Below are positions 27,017 through 36,221 of a DNA stretch of 64,000 nt, piece after piece; position 1 is the first letter of the stretch; each line of letters begins with the position of its first letter. The translations under genes and the position numbers were made by a program. The DNA is from Sphingobacteruim zhuxiongii (GTDB lineage Bacteria > Bacteroidota > Bacteroidia > Sphingobacteriales > Sphingobacteriaceae), in assembly GCF_009557615.1 (NCBI RefSeq), contig NZ_CP045652.1, forward strand, positions 4,092,001-4,156,000. Reading direction: 5' to 3'. The notes under the pieces were generated by a model. That model was not told the origin of the DNA and made no database searches. It saw only the letters and a program-made list of their open reading frames with translations.

Positions 27017-27561
27017 TATAACTTGATTTCATGAAGAAATGGAAGTACTTGATCCTTTTCAGAAAGGATCAAATCATTGATGGGAACTGTCCAATCAATA
27101 GCAAGCGTCGGGTCATCATACCGAACACCTATTTCCGCGTTTTTATAATAGAAATTATCACACTTATAGAAAAACTCAGCATGTTCAGAAACAACGACAA
27201 ATCCATGTAGAAATCCACGAGGAATATAAAGCTGACGTCTATTTTCTGCCGAAAGTATCGCAGTAATATGTTGCCCAAAAGTTGGAGATTCTGGTCTAAA
27301 ATCTACCGCGACATCTAACACCTCTCCCTTCAACACCCGTACTAATTTCGCCTGAGCATACTCCCCGGACTGTGCATGTAATCCACGAATAACTCCATAA
27401 CTGGATAAGGACTGGTTATCTTGTACAAAATGAATATCTTGCCCTAATGCTTCATTTAAGCTTTTTTCATTATATGATTCAAAGAAATATCCGCGATTAT
27501 CTCCAATAATGTTTGGTTCGATAATAAAACAGCCTTCTAATTTTGTTTCTATTGCTTTCAT
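27016..27561 (-). CDS. rfbC: dTDP-4-dehydrorhamnose 3,5-epimerase
   Basis: Cupin enzyme of the rhamnose pathway, 181 residues, full length. The catalytic region VIRGLHAQSGEYAQAKLVRV near 58-77 has the conserved His, and LYIPRGFLHGFVVVSEHAEF near 111-130 carries the second conserved segment with Asp/Tyr residues after it. It is located between rmlB (7 bases upstream) and rmlD. Confidence 0.96.
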   Translation of the reverse strand: MKAIETKLEGCFIIEPNIIGDNRGYFFESYNEKSLNEALGQDIHFVQDNQSLSSYGVIRGLHAQSGEYAQAKLVRVLKGEVLDVAVDFRPESPTFGQHITAILSAENRRQLYIPRGFLHGFVVVSEHAEFFYKCDNFYYKNAEIGVRYDDPTLAIDWTVPINDLILSEKDQVLPFLHEIKL

Positions 27562-27568
27562 CGAATTG

Positions 27569-28621
27569 CTATTTAGAATAATGATCGGAATAATAGTCTT
27601 GATAATCTCCAGTTAGAACCTTTCTCAACCAATCTTGATTGTTAAGATACCAATCGATCGTCAAGGCTAGCCCCTCTTGAAAAGTCACGGACGGTTTCCA
27701 ACCTAGCTCGTTTTTAATTTTAGAGGCATCTATAGCATAACGCAAGTCGTGACCAGGCCGATCTTTAATAAAAGTAATTTGGGATTCGGAGGTTCCAACT
27801 TCACGACCAAGCTTCTCATCCATTTGCCTACACAATTCTCGAACAAGATCGATATTCTGCCATTCATTAAACCCGCCGATATTATATGAGCTCCCATCTA
27901 CTCCCTTATGAAAAACCAAATCAATCGCTCGTGCATGGTCGACCACATAGAGCCAGTCTCTTGTATATTTGCCATCGCCATATATCGGCAATGCTTTACC
28001 TTCTAAAATATTGGTAATGCAGAGCGGGATCAGTTTTTCTGGAAAATGATTTGGACCATAATTGTTTGAACAATTCGTTATCACAATTGGGAGTCCATAG
28101 GTGTCATGATACGCTCTAACGAAATGGTCAGAAGAGGCCTTTGACGCTGAATAGGGCGAATGTGGGTCATATTTTGTTTCTTCCGAAAACAATCCATTTG
28201 TCCCCAGAGATCCAAATACTTCGTCCGTAGATATGTGATGAAATCTCTTATCTACAAAACTGTCTTTCCAAGCGTGTCTAGCTTCCTCTAGCAAGTTTAC
28301 TGTCCCAACTACATTCGTATGAACAAAGGCCAACGGATTTGAAATAGATCTATCGACATGGGATTCTGCAGCAAGGTGAATCACGCCGTCGGGCCTGTAT
28401 TTGTTAAATAATTCATGAAGTGAATGACGATCAGTTATATCAGCTTTTTCAAACTTATAATTTGTTGCTGTTTCAATATCCTTAAGATTCTCTAAGTTTC
28501 CAGCATAGGTCAACGAATCCACATTAACAACCTGATATTTAGGGTATTTTAAAACAAAATGTCGAACAACATGTGACCCAATAAAGCCAGCTCCGCCGGT
28601 GATTAGAATGCACTTTTTCAT
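27569..28621 (-). CDS. rfbB: dTDP-glucose 4,6-dehydratase
   Basis: Second step of the rhamnose pathway. A 350-residue SDR: ITGGAGFIGSHVVRHFVLKY (6-25), HLAAESHVDRSISNPLAF near 82, FHHISTDEVFGSLG near 128 with the Thr-Asp-Glu triad, and YSASKASSDHFVRAYHDTYG near 157 with Tyr and Lys. First gene of the cluster rmlB-C-D-A; a terminator for the upstream phosphatase gene lies in the 135-base gap before it. I see no clear promoter in that gap. Confidence 0.97.
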   Translation of the reverse strand: MKKCILITGGAGFIGSHVVRHFVLKYPKYQVVNVDSLTYAGNLENLKDIETATNYKFEKADITDRHSLHELFNKYRPDGVIHLAAESHVDRSISNPLAFVHTNVVGTVNLLEEARHAWKDSFVDKRFHHISTDEVFGSLGTNGLFSEETKYDPHSPYSASKASSDHFVRAYHDTYGLPIVITNCSNNYGPNHFPEKLIPLCITNILEGKALPIYGDGKYTRDWLYVVDHARAIDLVFHKGVDGSSYNIGGFNEWQNIDLVRELCRQMDEKLGREVGTSESQITFIKDRPGHDLRYAIDASKIKNELGWKPSVTFQEGLALTIDWYLNNQDWLRKVLTGDYQDYYSDHYSK

Positions 28622-28670
28622 TCAAGCAAAATAAAGAAATAAAAGGAGAATTTAAGGAATAAGTCATCAA

Positions 28671-28695
28671 CAAAAAAAGAGCCCCTAAGGACTCT
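28671..28695 (-). terminator. intrinsic terminator after the CpsB-like phosphatase gene
   Basis: On the minus strand AGAGTCC, loop TTA, GGGGCTCT (one wobble pair), directly followed by seven T. It lies 62 bases past the end of the gene stopping at 28757 and just before rmlB. Confidence 0.75.
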
Positions 28696-28756
28696 ATCAA
28701 TATTTTATATTACGCTGATCTACATCATTCAAGATTCAGGCGCTATCGTACGACTC

Positions 28757-29542
28757 TTAAGCAATTTTTTTTTCCTGCGCAGTCTCAAACATCGTCGCAT
28801 TTTTAATTGGACAATCTCTCAACAACTCGCGTACGTCATACTTAGAAACAACTCCCTTCAAAGCGTCCAAATGTCTGTTATGATGCATGTCAGTTCCGAC
28901 AAAATCATACATACCAGCACGTATTAACGTTAGCGCTGCAGTCTTGACATGTTCACCATAATATTTACTAATTGACAATAAATTAAGTTGAAGCATGCAG
29001 CCAGCATTTTTAATTTCTTCGAATATCTTAAAGTTATTATGGTAGTAATTATAACGCTCGGGGTGTGCTAAAATAGGCTGATAACCTTTTTCCAGTAAAT
29101 TTTTGATAATACTAAACAGGCCTTTGGATTCCGATAAATATGACATTTCAATCAATACATATTTATTGGGCATTAAACATAGCTGATCATTTTCAATCAG
29201 AAAACCCAGTTGATCATCAATCATATATTCTGCAGAGAATTTCAATTCAAAGTCAATGTTCCTTGTTGACAAGGCTGCCTTCAAGTTTTGATGAGCTGAG
29301 CCAATCGTCTGCGGCGTATTATTATGTACACCATACATCACATGGGGAGTAGAAACCGAACGATGTATGCCTAAGTCTTTCAATCCTTTAATCAGTTCAA
29401 TGGACTGATCAACATCTGGACTACCATCATCAATTCCCGGCAACAAATGGTTGTGAATATCCCAAGTAATCCATGATAGCTTATTATGATAAGTTTTATT
29501 CTTTTTCTTCCTTCCCCCAAATAAGTTATTCCAAAATCCCAT
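28757..29542 (-). CDS. CpsB/YwqE-like PHP-type tyrosine-protein phosphatase
   Basis: Metal-dependent phosphatase that removes phosphate from the tyrosine cluster of BY-kinases. The 261 residues show the PHP metal-binding motifs: WDIHNHLLPGIDDGSPDVDQ near 27-46, a conserved His in SVSTPHVMYG near 63, LAHPERYNYYHNN near 157 and FVGTDMHHNRHLDAL near 215. The N-terminus (GFWNNLFGGRKKKNK) is basic and may bind the membrane. Its natural partner here is the Wzc-like kinase at 2897-5302, 23 kb away and in a different transcription unit, so kinase and phosphatase are regulated separately. Confidence 0.9.
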   Translation of the reverse strand: MGFWNNLFGGRKKKNKTYHNKLSWITWDIHNHLLPGIDDGSPDVDQSIELIKGLKDLGIHRSVSTPHVMYGVHNNTPQTIGSAHQNLKAALSTRNIDFELKFSAEYMIDDQLGFLIENDQLCLMPNKYVLIEMSYLSESKGLFSIIKNLLEKGYQPILAHPERYNYYHNNFKIFEEIKNAGCMLQLNLLSISKYYGEHVKTAALTLIRAGMYDFVGTDMHHNRHLDALKGVVSKYDVRELLRDCPIKNATMFETAQEKKIA

Positions 29543-29585
29543 AGCGTTTAAAATAAGGCGTTTATCGAATCATCAAGTAAACTGA

Positions 29586-29593
29586 CAAAGATA
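29586..29593 (-). promoter_or_regulatory. possible -7 element of the phosphatase gene
   Basis: Minus strand TATCTTTG, 44 bases before the ATG at 29542. No TTG at the ideal distance. The remaining gap up to 29667 shows nothing else. Confidence 0.4.
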
Positions 29594-29667
29594 AACTATT
29601 CTAAATTTAACTCTTAATCTTTACTTATAGTAATACGACGATTGTAAAATAAACGCTACAGCAAATA

Positions 29668-30657
29668 CTAAACTAGAGGAGATTGCCCTTTTTCCAACAA
29701 CTCATACACTTGTTTGACTTCCTGCGATCGATTTCTATCTAAAATTAAAACTGCATCGTCGGTATTAATCAGCATACAGTTCGATAAACCTACAAATACG
29801 GTATGCTTACTAGTTCCTACAACAATGTTGCCATTTTCATCAACAGGGTGACCCTTTTCCTTTAGGTAGCTGAATAGGGAGTCGAAAGCGCCCATATCCG
29901 ACCACCGAAACTTTGCCGGAACTACCTTAATTAAGTCTGATTTTTCAAGCACAGCATAGTCAATACTCTTTGAGGGAATCTGCAGTGAATGCTCCTGGTC
30001 AAGTACTAAGTCGGTCGCATACTCAAACGCAGTTTCGGCGGCAGCATAGAGCTTTGGCTCGAAACGCATTAATTCCTCCAGAAAAACGCCTGCTTTGAAA
30101 CAGAAAATTCCAGAATTCCAAAGGAAGCTCCCTCGTTTGAGAAACTCTCGTGCAGTTAACTCGTTGGGTTTTTCACGAAAAGCGAGTACCGTGTTTCCTT
30201 CATGCTCGATATATCCATATCCCGTTTCAGGACGCGTGGGAATAATACCGAATGTAGCGATGTAACCCTCTTGTGCGAAAACTATTCCTTGGTTGATCGC
30301 CTCTTGGTAATCTTCTTCACCTTCAATCAAATGATCCGATGGGGTAACAATTAGGATGTCGTCAGGTTCCGCATGGAAGGCCGCAAATGCAATAGCTGCC
30401 GCTGTATTTCTGGGCGCAGCTTCAGCAATAATATCGCTATCAAATCTCTTAAGAACCGCTTCAGCCAAATCCTTGTTTTGACTAGAGCCCACTAAGGTGA
30501 CCTTCGAAACTAAAGGTTGATTTCGCTCAACGGTTAATTCGAACAACGTTTTGCCCCCGAACAGTGGGAGATATTGTTTTGGCCTTGCCTTTCTGGAGAG
30601 CGGCCACAGTCGTGAGCCGACACCTCCAGACAATACGACATTTATAATTTTACTCAT
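29668..30657 (-). CDS. manC: mannose-1-phosphate guanylyltransferase
   Basis: Makes GDP-mannose from GTP and mannose-1-phosphate, for glycan synthesis. The 329 residues contain only the nucleotidyltransferase domain: VVLSGGVGSRLWPLSRKARP (7-26) with the GxGxRLWPxSR signature, AAPRNTAAAIAFAAF near 80, and EKPNELTAREFLKRGSFLWN near 162. The C-terminal isomerase cupin of bifunctional ManC proteins is absent. The start overlaps the exonuclease gene upstream by eight bases. It may serve the polysaccharide locus or general glycosylation. Confidence 0.9.
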   Translation of the reverse strand: MSKIINVVLSGGVGSRLWPLSRKARPKQYLPLFGGKTLFELTVERNQPLVSKVTLVGSSQNKDLAEAVLKRFDSDIIAEAAPRNTAAAIAFAAFHAEPDDILIVTPSDHLIEGEEDYQEAINQGIVFAQEGYIATFGIIPTRPETGYGYIEHEGNTVLAFREKPNELTAREFLKRGSFLWNSGIFCFKAGVFLEELMRFEPKLYAAAETAFEYATDLVLDQEHSLQIPSKSIDYAVLEKSDLIKVVPAKFRWSDMGAFDSLFSYLKEKGHPVDENGNIVVGTSKHTVFVGLSNCMLINTDDAVLILDRNRSQEVKQVYELLEKGQSPLV

Positions 30658-31195
30658 GATTAGCCGATTTTAAATTGTTTTTTACTTGATCTATCTTTAA
30701 GTATAACTCTGCAGTTGCACGAGCATCCGATAGTGCATCGTGATGTTGTAAGGAAACGCCCATAATTTCACAACAAATGCTAAGCTTTGTTCTTTCAAAC
30801 CCTAATGCTCGATATATTTTACTGGTACATTCCCATGTCTGCGGAAGCTGCAATTGTTGATAGGACAAGTCATAAAACTTCATGGTCTCTTTCAGTACCG
30901 AGCGATCCAGTAACTCATCATGAGCAACCATCACCTGCCCCTTTAACAAATGATCAATTTGTGGGAAAAGTTCAATAAAACTGGGTGCATCTTCGGTGTG
31001 TTTTGACTTAATCCCATGAACACGTGAAGTTTGCCACATATATTTGTTTTCCGGAGGTCTAACCAAACTATAAAACTCGTTGGTAATGATTCCATTGACG
31101 ACATTTACGATGCCTACTGCACAAACACTACTGTATTTAGCGGTAGCTAACTCGAAATCTATACTGGTAAATGTATTTGACATAGGTGTCTTCAA
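30650..31195 (-). CDS. DnaQ-like 3'-5' exonuclease (epsilon family)
   Basis: A 181-residue DEDDh exonuclease domain. Exo I is the segment FTSIDFELATAKYSSVCAVG near 9-28 (Asp and Glu present), exo II is VMVAHDELLDRSVLKETM near 93 and exo III is LQHHDALSDARATAELYL near 150 with the general-base His. It lacks extra domains, so it could be the proofreading subunit of polymerase III or a stand-alone RNase T/DnaQ-like nuclease. It is located between rarA and the mannose-1-phosphate guanylyltransferase gene. Confidence 0.85.
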   Translation of the reverse strand: MKTPMSNTFTSIDFELATAKYSSVCAVGIVNVVNGIITNEFYSLVRPPENKYMWQTSRVHGIKSKHTEDAPSFIELFPQIDHLLKGQVMVAHDELLDRSVLKETMKFYDLSYQQLQLPQTWECTSKIYRALGFERTKLSICCEIMGVSLQHHDALSDARATAELYLKIDQVKNNLKSANHE

Positions 31196-31210
31196 AGCAA
31201 TTTCTTTAAT

Positions 31211-32491
31211 TTAATATCCATATTTATCCTTCCAGCGTTCCTTTAAGGACGCTCGAAGTTTATCTTCAGCGGCATTACTTCCCGGTTCATAAAGCTTTAA
31301 ACCTTTCAACTGATCTGGCATATACTCCTGCAAGACAAAATTTCCGGGAAAAGCATGAGAATATTTATAATCGCCGCCATAATCCAGCGCTTTCATCAGC
31401 TTGGTAGGAGCATTCCTGAGATGTAAAGGTACCGAAAGATTACTCGTCTGCCTAACGATTGCTTGCGCCTTATTAATCGCTTCATAAGCTGCGTTACTCT
31501 TCACTGAACTCGCCAGATAAGTTACCGTTTGAGAAAGAATTATCCTTGATTCGGGCCAACCTATCACGTTTACCGCTTGAAAACAGTTGTTCGCAAGTAA
31601 TAGCGCATTGGGGTTTGCATTCCCTATGTCTTCGGATGCTAGAATTAATAAACGCCTAGCAATGAATTTGGGATCCTCGCCTCCTTCGATCATCCTTGCA
31701 AGCCAATACACTGCAGCATTTGGGTCAGAACCTCGAATCGATTTAATAAAAGCAGAAATGACATCATAATGCTGTTCACCGGATTTATCGTATCGAATTC
31801 TATTCTGCTGAACATGTTTTGCAACAAAATCGTTTGCAATTGGAAGCTTTTGATGCACCGCAGCTTGACTTACCAATTCCAATATATTTAATAATTTACG
31901 GGCGTCTCCCCCGGACAACTGTAATAGTGCATCGTACTCCTTAACCTCAATTTTCTCTTGGTTTAAGTATTCATCTTCGCTTAATGCTTTATCCACAATA
32001 TGGATTAAGTCTTCTTTCGCTAACTCCTCCAAGACGTAAACTTGACATCTAGAAAGCAATGCCGATATCACTTCAAAAGATGGATTTTCAGTCGTTGCAC
32101 CAATTAGGGTTACTGTACCGCGTTCCACTGCTCCAAGCAGAGAATCCTGTTGTGATTTGGAAAACCTATGGATCTCATCAATGAAAAGAATTGGTTGTTC
32201 CTGATTGAATTGCCTAAGTTGCTCTGCTTTTTCGATGACTTCGCGAACCTCTTTCACACCCGACTGAATGGCACTTAAGCTGTAAAAAGGCCTTTCTAGC
32301 GCCTTCGCAATAAGCAATGCGAGGGTTGTTTTGCCAACGCCTGGTGGGCCCCAAAGAATAATAGAAGGAATACCTTTTTGATCTATTGCATTTTTAAGGA
32401 CGGCACCATCCCCGACGATATGTTTTTGCCCCACATAATCTTCTAGCGATTTAGGGCGCATTCGTTCAGCTAAAGGAATCCTCGTTGTCAT
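31211..32491 (-). CDS. rarA: replication-associated recombination protein A (AAA+ ATPase)
   Basis: RarA/MgsA acts at stalled replication forks. The frame extends by TTG to 32500, but the ATG at 32491 begins the conserved MTTRIPLAERMRPKSLEDYV. Motifs are Walker A IILWGPPGVGKTTLALLIAK near 47, Walker B FIDEIHRFSKSQQDSLLGAV near 102 and sensor 1 LIGATTENPSFEVISALLSR near 130. The C-terminal tetramerisation part is present (VLQEYMPDQLKGLKLYEPGS). A good promoter overlaps its upstream edge. Confidence 0.95.
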   Translation of the reverse strand: MTTRIPLAERMRPKSLEDYVGQKHIVGDGAVLKNAIDQKGIPSIILWGPPGVGKTTLALLIAKALERPFYSLSAIQSGVKEVREVIEKAEQLRQFNQEQPILFIDEIHRFSKSQQDSLLGAVERGTVTLIGATTENPSFEVISALLSRCQVYVLEELAKEDLIHIVDKALSEDEYLNQEKIEVKEYDALLQLSGGDARKLLNILELVSQAAVHQKLPIANDFVAKHVQQNRIRYDKSGEQHYDVISAFIKSIRGSDPNAAVYWLARMIEGGEDPKFIARRLLILASEDIGNANPNALLLANNCFQAVNVIGWPESRIILSQTVTYLASSVKSNAAYEAINKAQAIVRQTSNLSVPLHLRNAPTKLMKALDYGGDYKYSHAFPGNFVLQEYMPDQLKGLKLYEPGSNAAEDKLRASLKERWKDKYGY

Positions 32492-32497
32492 AATTAA

Positions 32498-32528
32498 CAA
32501 AACTATTGATTTTTGCTCGTAACGGCAA
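32498..32528 (-). promoter_or_regulatory. promoter of rarA
   Basis: Minus strand TTG (32528-32526), 20 bases, TAGTTTTG (32505-32498). The ATG at 32491 follows within seven bases, so the transcript should be almost leaderless. The rest of the divergent gap up to 32686 shows no clear promoter for the plus-strand gene. Confidence 0.55.
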
Positions 32529-32686
32529 TGCTTCGCTTCATGTATAACATATATAGATCAAAATGTGGCGAATGTTTTACCTTATCCTAAATTGTCGTTC
32601 GTTACTGTTGCTTTATAACATTAATTAACAGTTCAAATTATGAAATCTCAATAGAATTGATAATTTTGGAAAAAGCAATTTCGAGG

Positions 32687-33781
32687 ATGTTCAACAAAGT
32701 GCGTGTGTTATTGGCCATAGTGCTGATTATTTCGTTAAAGGGAGTAAAAGCCCAGAGTGGCAGTGAAGTATTGGACCCTGCGGGTTTTGTTACAAAATAC
32801 AATCCAAACTTCAAAGGCATTGGGCCCGAAGTCTATAACTTACCGGCTCCGAGAACTAAAGAAGAAGTTCTTGTCGACTCTTATAAGGAGAAAAACAGCT
32901 TTTATGATTCAATTGCTCGACAATTAGATTACCAAAACCTAATCGAAGAATTTCAACAGACCTCGAATTCGAGTTATTTAATTCAACAATTTCAACCATT
33001 TCCCAATAGTGCTGAAAAATGGATGGATCTGATCAATTCTTTAAAGAGAAATAATAATACGCGTTTAGCAGCAGGTTTACTTAATGTATACGCGCTGGAG
33101 GCTACGAAACAAAACGATATTAAAAAGTCAATTGCTTTACTAGCTGAAGCGCTAGGACTTATTCAAAACACTGAATTTAAAGCGGATGCTAGTATTGTGC
33201 AATTTAACCTAGCCAATGCTCACCTCTATCAACGAAGTTTTTCCGACGCTGACGCTTTACAAGAACAATATCTACAAAAGGCTATCGACAGCAAGCGTAT
33301 TACCGATCAGGCTAATTCACTCGTTCAAGCTGGATTAATTCGTGCTCATCAAAAAGAATACAAAGCAGCAGAAAACAGTATTATACGTCGCGCCATTCCG
33401 ATTTACAACAAGACCAAGGATTTTAGCGGAAAAACCAAAGCTTGGATTCAGCTAGCAAAGATTTATCAACTTCAAAATAAGCACACCGAAGCACAATGGT
33501 TCTTAATTCAAGCAAGAGATCTGGCGAATTCAAAGAACTTCAAAATGGATTTACCAGAAATTGAATATATGTTAGGCTATTCCAAATTCATGCAGCAAAA
33601 TTATCGTGTTGCAAAATTAGAATTGGAAAAAGCTAAAACATTGGCTGATGGAGAGAACAATAAGGCCCTACAATTAGCTATCCATGATAAGCTTGGGGAA
33701 ATCGATATGATTATGGGGAATTACGAGTCTGCAGAAGCACACCTATCGGAATATTGGAAATTGAGAAAAGAGCTATTCTAA
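32687..33781 (+). CDS. secreted/periplasmic TPR protein, unknown role
   Basis: About 364 residues from the ATG at 32687; the frame opens at 32657 but the inner Met begins a signal peptide (MFNKVRVLLAIVLIISLKGV, cleavage after KAQ). The rest is helical and contains TPR-like repeats of about 34-40 residues (KSIALLAEALGLIQNTEFKA, AWIQLAKIYQLQNKHTEAQW, ALQLAIHDKLGEIDMIMGNY). No catalytic or DNA-binding motif is visible. It is monocistronic between divergent rarA and the prc-type protease gene, and likely mediates protein-protein contacts in the periplasm. Confidence 0.75.
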   Translation: MFNKVRVLLAIVLIISLKGVKAQSGSEVLDPAGFVTKYNPNFKGIGPEVYNLPAPRTKEEVLVDSYKEKNSFYDSIARQLDYQNLIEEFQQTSNSSYLIQQFQPFPNSAEKWMDLINSLKRNNNTRLAAGLLNVYALEATKQNDIKKSIALLAEALGLIQNTEFKADASIVQFNLANAHLYQRSFSDADALQEQYLQKAIDSKRITDQANSLVQAGLIRAHQKEYKAAENSIIRRAIPIYNKTKDFSGKTKAWIQLAKIYQLQNKHTEAQWFLIQARDLANSKNFKMDLPEIEYMLGYSKFMQQNYRVAKLELEKAKTLADGENNKALQLAIHDKLGEIDMIMGNYESAEAHLSEYWKLRKELF

Positions 33782-33994
33782 TATCAGTTTAAAACACTTT
33801 TCTGTCATCAAAATCAACTCATTATCTTAAAAAGTGTTAAGATCACTCATTATGGGTCAATATTTGATTATTGAAATGATAATTTTACGTTGATGCCTCC
33901 TACATTGATTTAAATTTTAACTAAATTTAGCGGCTACAATCGTCGATAAAACGATTCGAGCAACGTGTTAAACGAGGTGTCTCTAATTAAAAAA

Positions 33995-36139
33995 ATGAAC
34001 AGTATTAAGAAAACCATCTATATGTTAAGAAATCTAATCCTAGGTCTTTCCCTAATTTCGATTGTTGCATGTGGTGCAAAACCGCGTGTTGATCTTGAAC
34101 AGGAAGGCTTACAATTAAAACCAACAACTCAGCACGGGGTAATCGTGAAGGAAGTTGCAAACTTGTTGGAAAACTTCAGCTATAAGCGTGTTCCAATGAA
34201 CGATTCAATTTCCAATATTATATTTAATAATCTAGTAGAAGGACTTGATCAAGGACGCAACTATTTATTACAGTCTGATATCGATGATTTTCAACAGTTC
34301 AAAAATAATTTTGGAGCAGACTTTAAGGAAGGCGATTTATCAAGCGCTTTCTATATGTTTAACAAATACTCAGATCGTTATTTACAATGTTTGAATTACG
34401 CTTTAGATCAAATCGATTCAAACCATGATTTCACTAAGGATGAAACCTACAATAGCTTTCGCGAGAAATTACCGTGGTTCAAGTCCGATGCTGAGCTAAA
34501 AGACCAATGGAGAAAACGTGTAAAATATGATCTATTAAATCTTAAATTGACTGCAAGTGACTCGGCGAAATTTGATTTAGCGAAAAACAAAGAGACATTA
34601 AAAAGCCGCTACAAAAATTTAATCTCTCAGGCATCCAAAGCGAATGCGAATGATGCTTTTCAGCTTATAATGACTTCCTTTACGGCCGCAGTAGATCCAC
34701 ATACGAATTACTATAATCCATCGTTTGCACAAGCTTTCAATGAAAGTATGTCGAACACTTTGGAAGGTATCGGCGCGCAGCTACAGATGGAGAACGAAAT
34801 GGTCACCATCAAAATGATTATTGCTGGAGGACCTGCATTTAAAGATAAGACCTTGCAAATTAACGATCGCATTGTGGGTGTTGCACAAGGAGACGCTGAG
34901 TTTGAAGATATTATTGGATGGCGCTTAGATGCTGCAGTCGCCAAAATCAAAGGGAAGAAAGGAACCGTTGTCCGCTTAAAGGTGCTACCTGCTGGAGCAG
35001 ACATGTCTACAACACCTAAAATTGTAAAGTTGACTCGCGAAAAAATTGTCTTGGAAGAAGAGTCGGCGAAACGTGAAATCAAAACAATCAAAGGTGAGGA
35101 TGGCAAAAATTACCGCGTAGGTATTATCAACCTTCCTAAGTTCTATATCGACTTCGACGCTGTTCGTCGTGGCGATCAAAATTATAAGAGCACGACACGT
35201 GACGTTCGATTACTATTAGACAGCTTGAAAAAAGATGGCGTGGATGCTGTATTAATGGATTTACGCAATAATGGTGGTGGTTCTTTACAAGAAGCAATTG
35301 AATTAACTGGATTGTTCATTGATAAAGGTCCTGTCGTGCAAGTTCGCGACACTCGAAATCGTGTGCAAGTGGACAGCGACCAAGAATCCGGAGTTTCCTG
35401 GGATGGTCCATTCGGGGTAATTGTCAACCGCTTCTCTGCATCAGCATCTGAAATTTTTGCAGGCGCTATTCAAGATTATGGTCGCGGAATTATCTTAGGC
35501 TCGACTTCCTATGGAAAAGGTACTGTTCAAAACGCAGTAGATATGTCTAGATTTATCAGTGCAACAAACAAACTATTAATTAAAGCTTCGGGCGAAAAAG
35601 ACGCTGACACACCTAATGGTGCTCCAGAATTCGGACAGATCAATATCACGATGGGTAAGTTCTACCGAGTGACGGGTAGTAGTACGCAACATAAAGGTGT
35701 TGCTCCAGATGTAACGTTCCCTACACAATATTCTGCAGAGAAATTCGGAGAAAGCTCCGAACCTTCGGCACTACCATGGGATCAAATTAAACCATCTACA
35801 TTTGCGAAAATTACAGATCTTGCGTCTATCAATTCAAAATTGAATGATATTCACAAGAAACGTATGGAAAAATCGCCTGCTTATACGTTCTTGTTGGAAG
35901 ATATCGAAGAATTCAACAAAGTAGATTCTATTCCTTCCGTAAGCTTAAACGAGGCAAAGTTGAAATCAGAACGTGAGAAGAACCGTCTTAAGAACCGTGA
36001 TAGAATTAACAAACAATTGGGGTTCTTGAAGCTTCCATTATGGAAAGAAGGTCAACCTCAACCGAAATTCGATTATGACTTTGTTCTAGAAGAGAGTGCA
36101 AATGTTTTAACGGATTATATTCGATTAAAAACGAAGTAA
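33995..36139 (+). CDS. carboxy-terminal processing protease (Prc/Tsp, S41 family), lipoprotein
   Basis: Periplasmic tail-specific protease, about 714 residues from the ATG at 33995 (a GTG-started extension to 33965 is unlikely). The signal peptide ends in lipobox SIVAC followed by GAKPR. An N-terminal helical domain is followed by a PDZ domain (SNTLEGIGAQLQMENEMVTI near 250) and the S41 protease core: RNNGGGSLQEAIELTGLFID near 430, the Ser in NRFSASASEIFAGAIQDYG near 485 and the Lys in GSTSYGKGTVQNAVDM near 515. The C-terminal DUF3340-like region is present. Family length is about 680-720 residues, so the protein is complete. Confidence 0.93.
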   Translation: MNSIKKTIYMLRNLILGLSLISIVACGAKPRVDLEQEGLQLKPTTQHGVIVKEVANLLENFSYKRVPMNDSISNIIFNNLVEGLDQGRNYLLQSDIDDFQQFKNNFGADFKEGDLSSAFYMFNKYSDRYLQCLNYALDQIDSNHDFTKDETYNSFREKLPWFKSDAELKDQWRKRVKYDLLNLKLTASDSAKFDLAKNKETLKSRYKNLISQASKANANDAFQLIMTSFTAAVDPHTNYYNPSFAQAFNESMSNTLEGIGAQLQMENEMVTIKMIIAGGPAFKDKTLQINDRIVGVAQGDAEFEDIIGWRLDAAVAKIKGKKGTVVRLKVLPAGADMSTTPKIVKLTREKIVLEEESAKREIKTIKGEDGKNYRVGIINLPKFYIDFDAVRRGDQNYKSTTRDVRLLLDSLKKDGVDAVLMDLRNNGGGSLQEAIELTGLFIDKGPVVQVRDTRNRVQVDSDQESGVSWDGPFGVIVNRFSASASEIFAGAIQDYGRGIILGSTSYGKGTVQNAVDMSRFISATNKLLIKASGEKDADTPNGAPEFGQINITMGKFYRVTGSSTQHKGVAPDVTFPTQYSAEKFGESSEPSALPWDQIKPSTFAKITDLASINSKLNDIHKKRMEKSPAYTFLLEDIEEFNKVDSIPSVSLNEAKLKSEREKNRLKNRDRINKQLGFLKLPLWKEGQPQPKFDYDFVLEESANVLTDYIRLKTK

Positions 36140-36148
36140 GAGATACTT

Positions 36149-36190
36149 AAAACAAGAAAGGCGAGCTAATAAGCTCGCTTTTCTTGTTTT
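36149..36190. terminator. bidirectional terminator between prc-type gene and SusD-like gene
   Basis: Arms 36149-36167 and 36172-36190 (19 bases, one G-T type mismatch, loop AATA), with A-rich and T-rich flanks. It can end both the plus-strand protease gene and the minus-strand SusC/SusD operon. Confidence 0.88.
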
Positions 36191-36221
36191 GAATGAAAGA
36201 GTTTTTTTGATTTAGGAGCTG

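Noticed and set aside
33793-33838. Inverted repeat AACACTTTT / AAAAGTGTT after the TPR gene
   Set aside because: Loop of 28 bases and A/T-rich arms; too weak to call a terminator.
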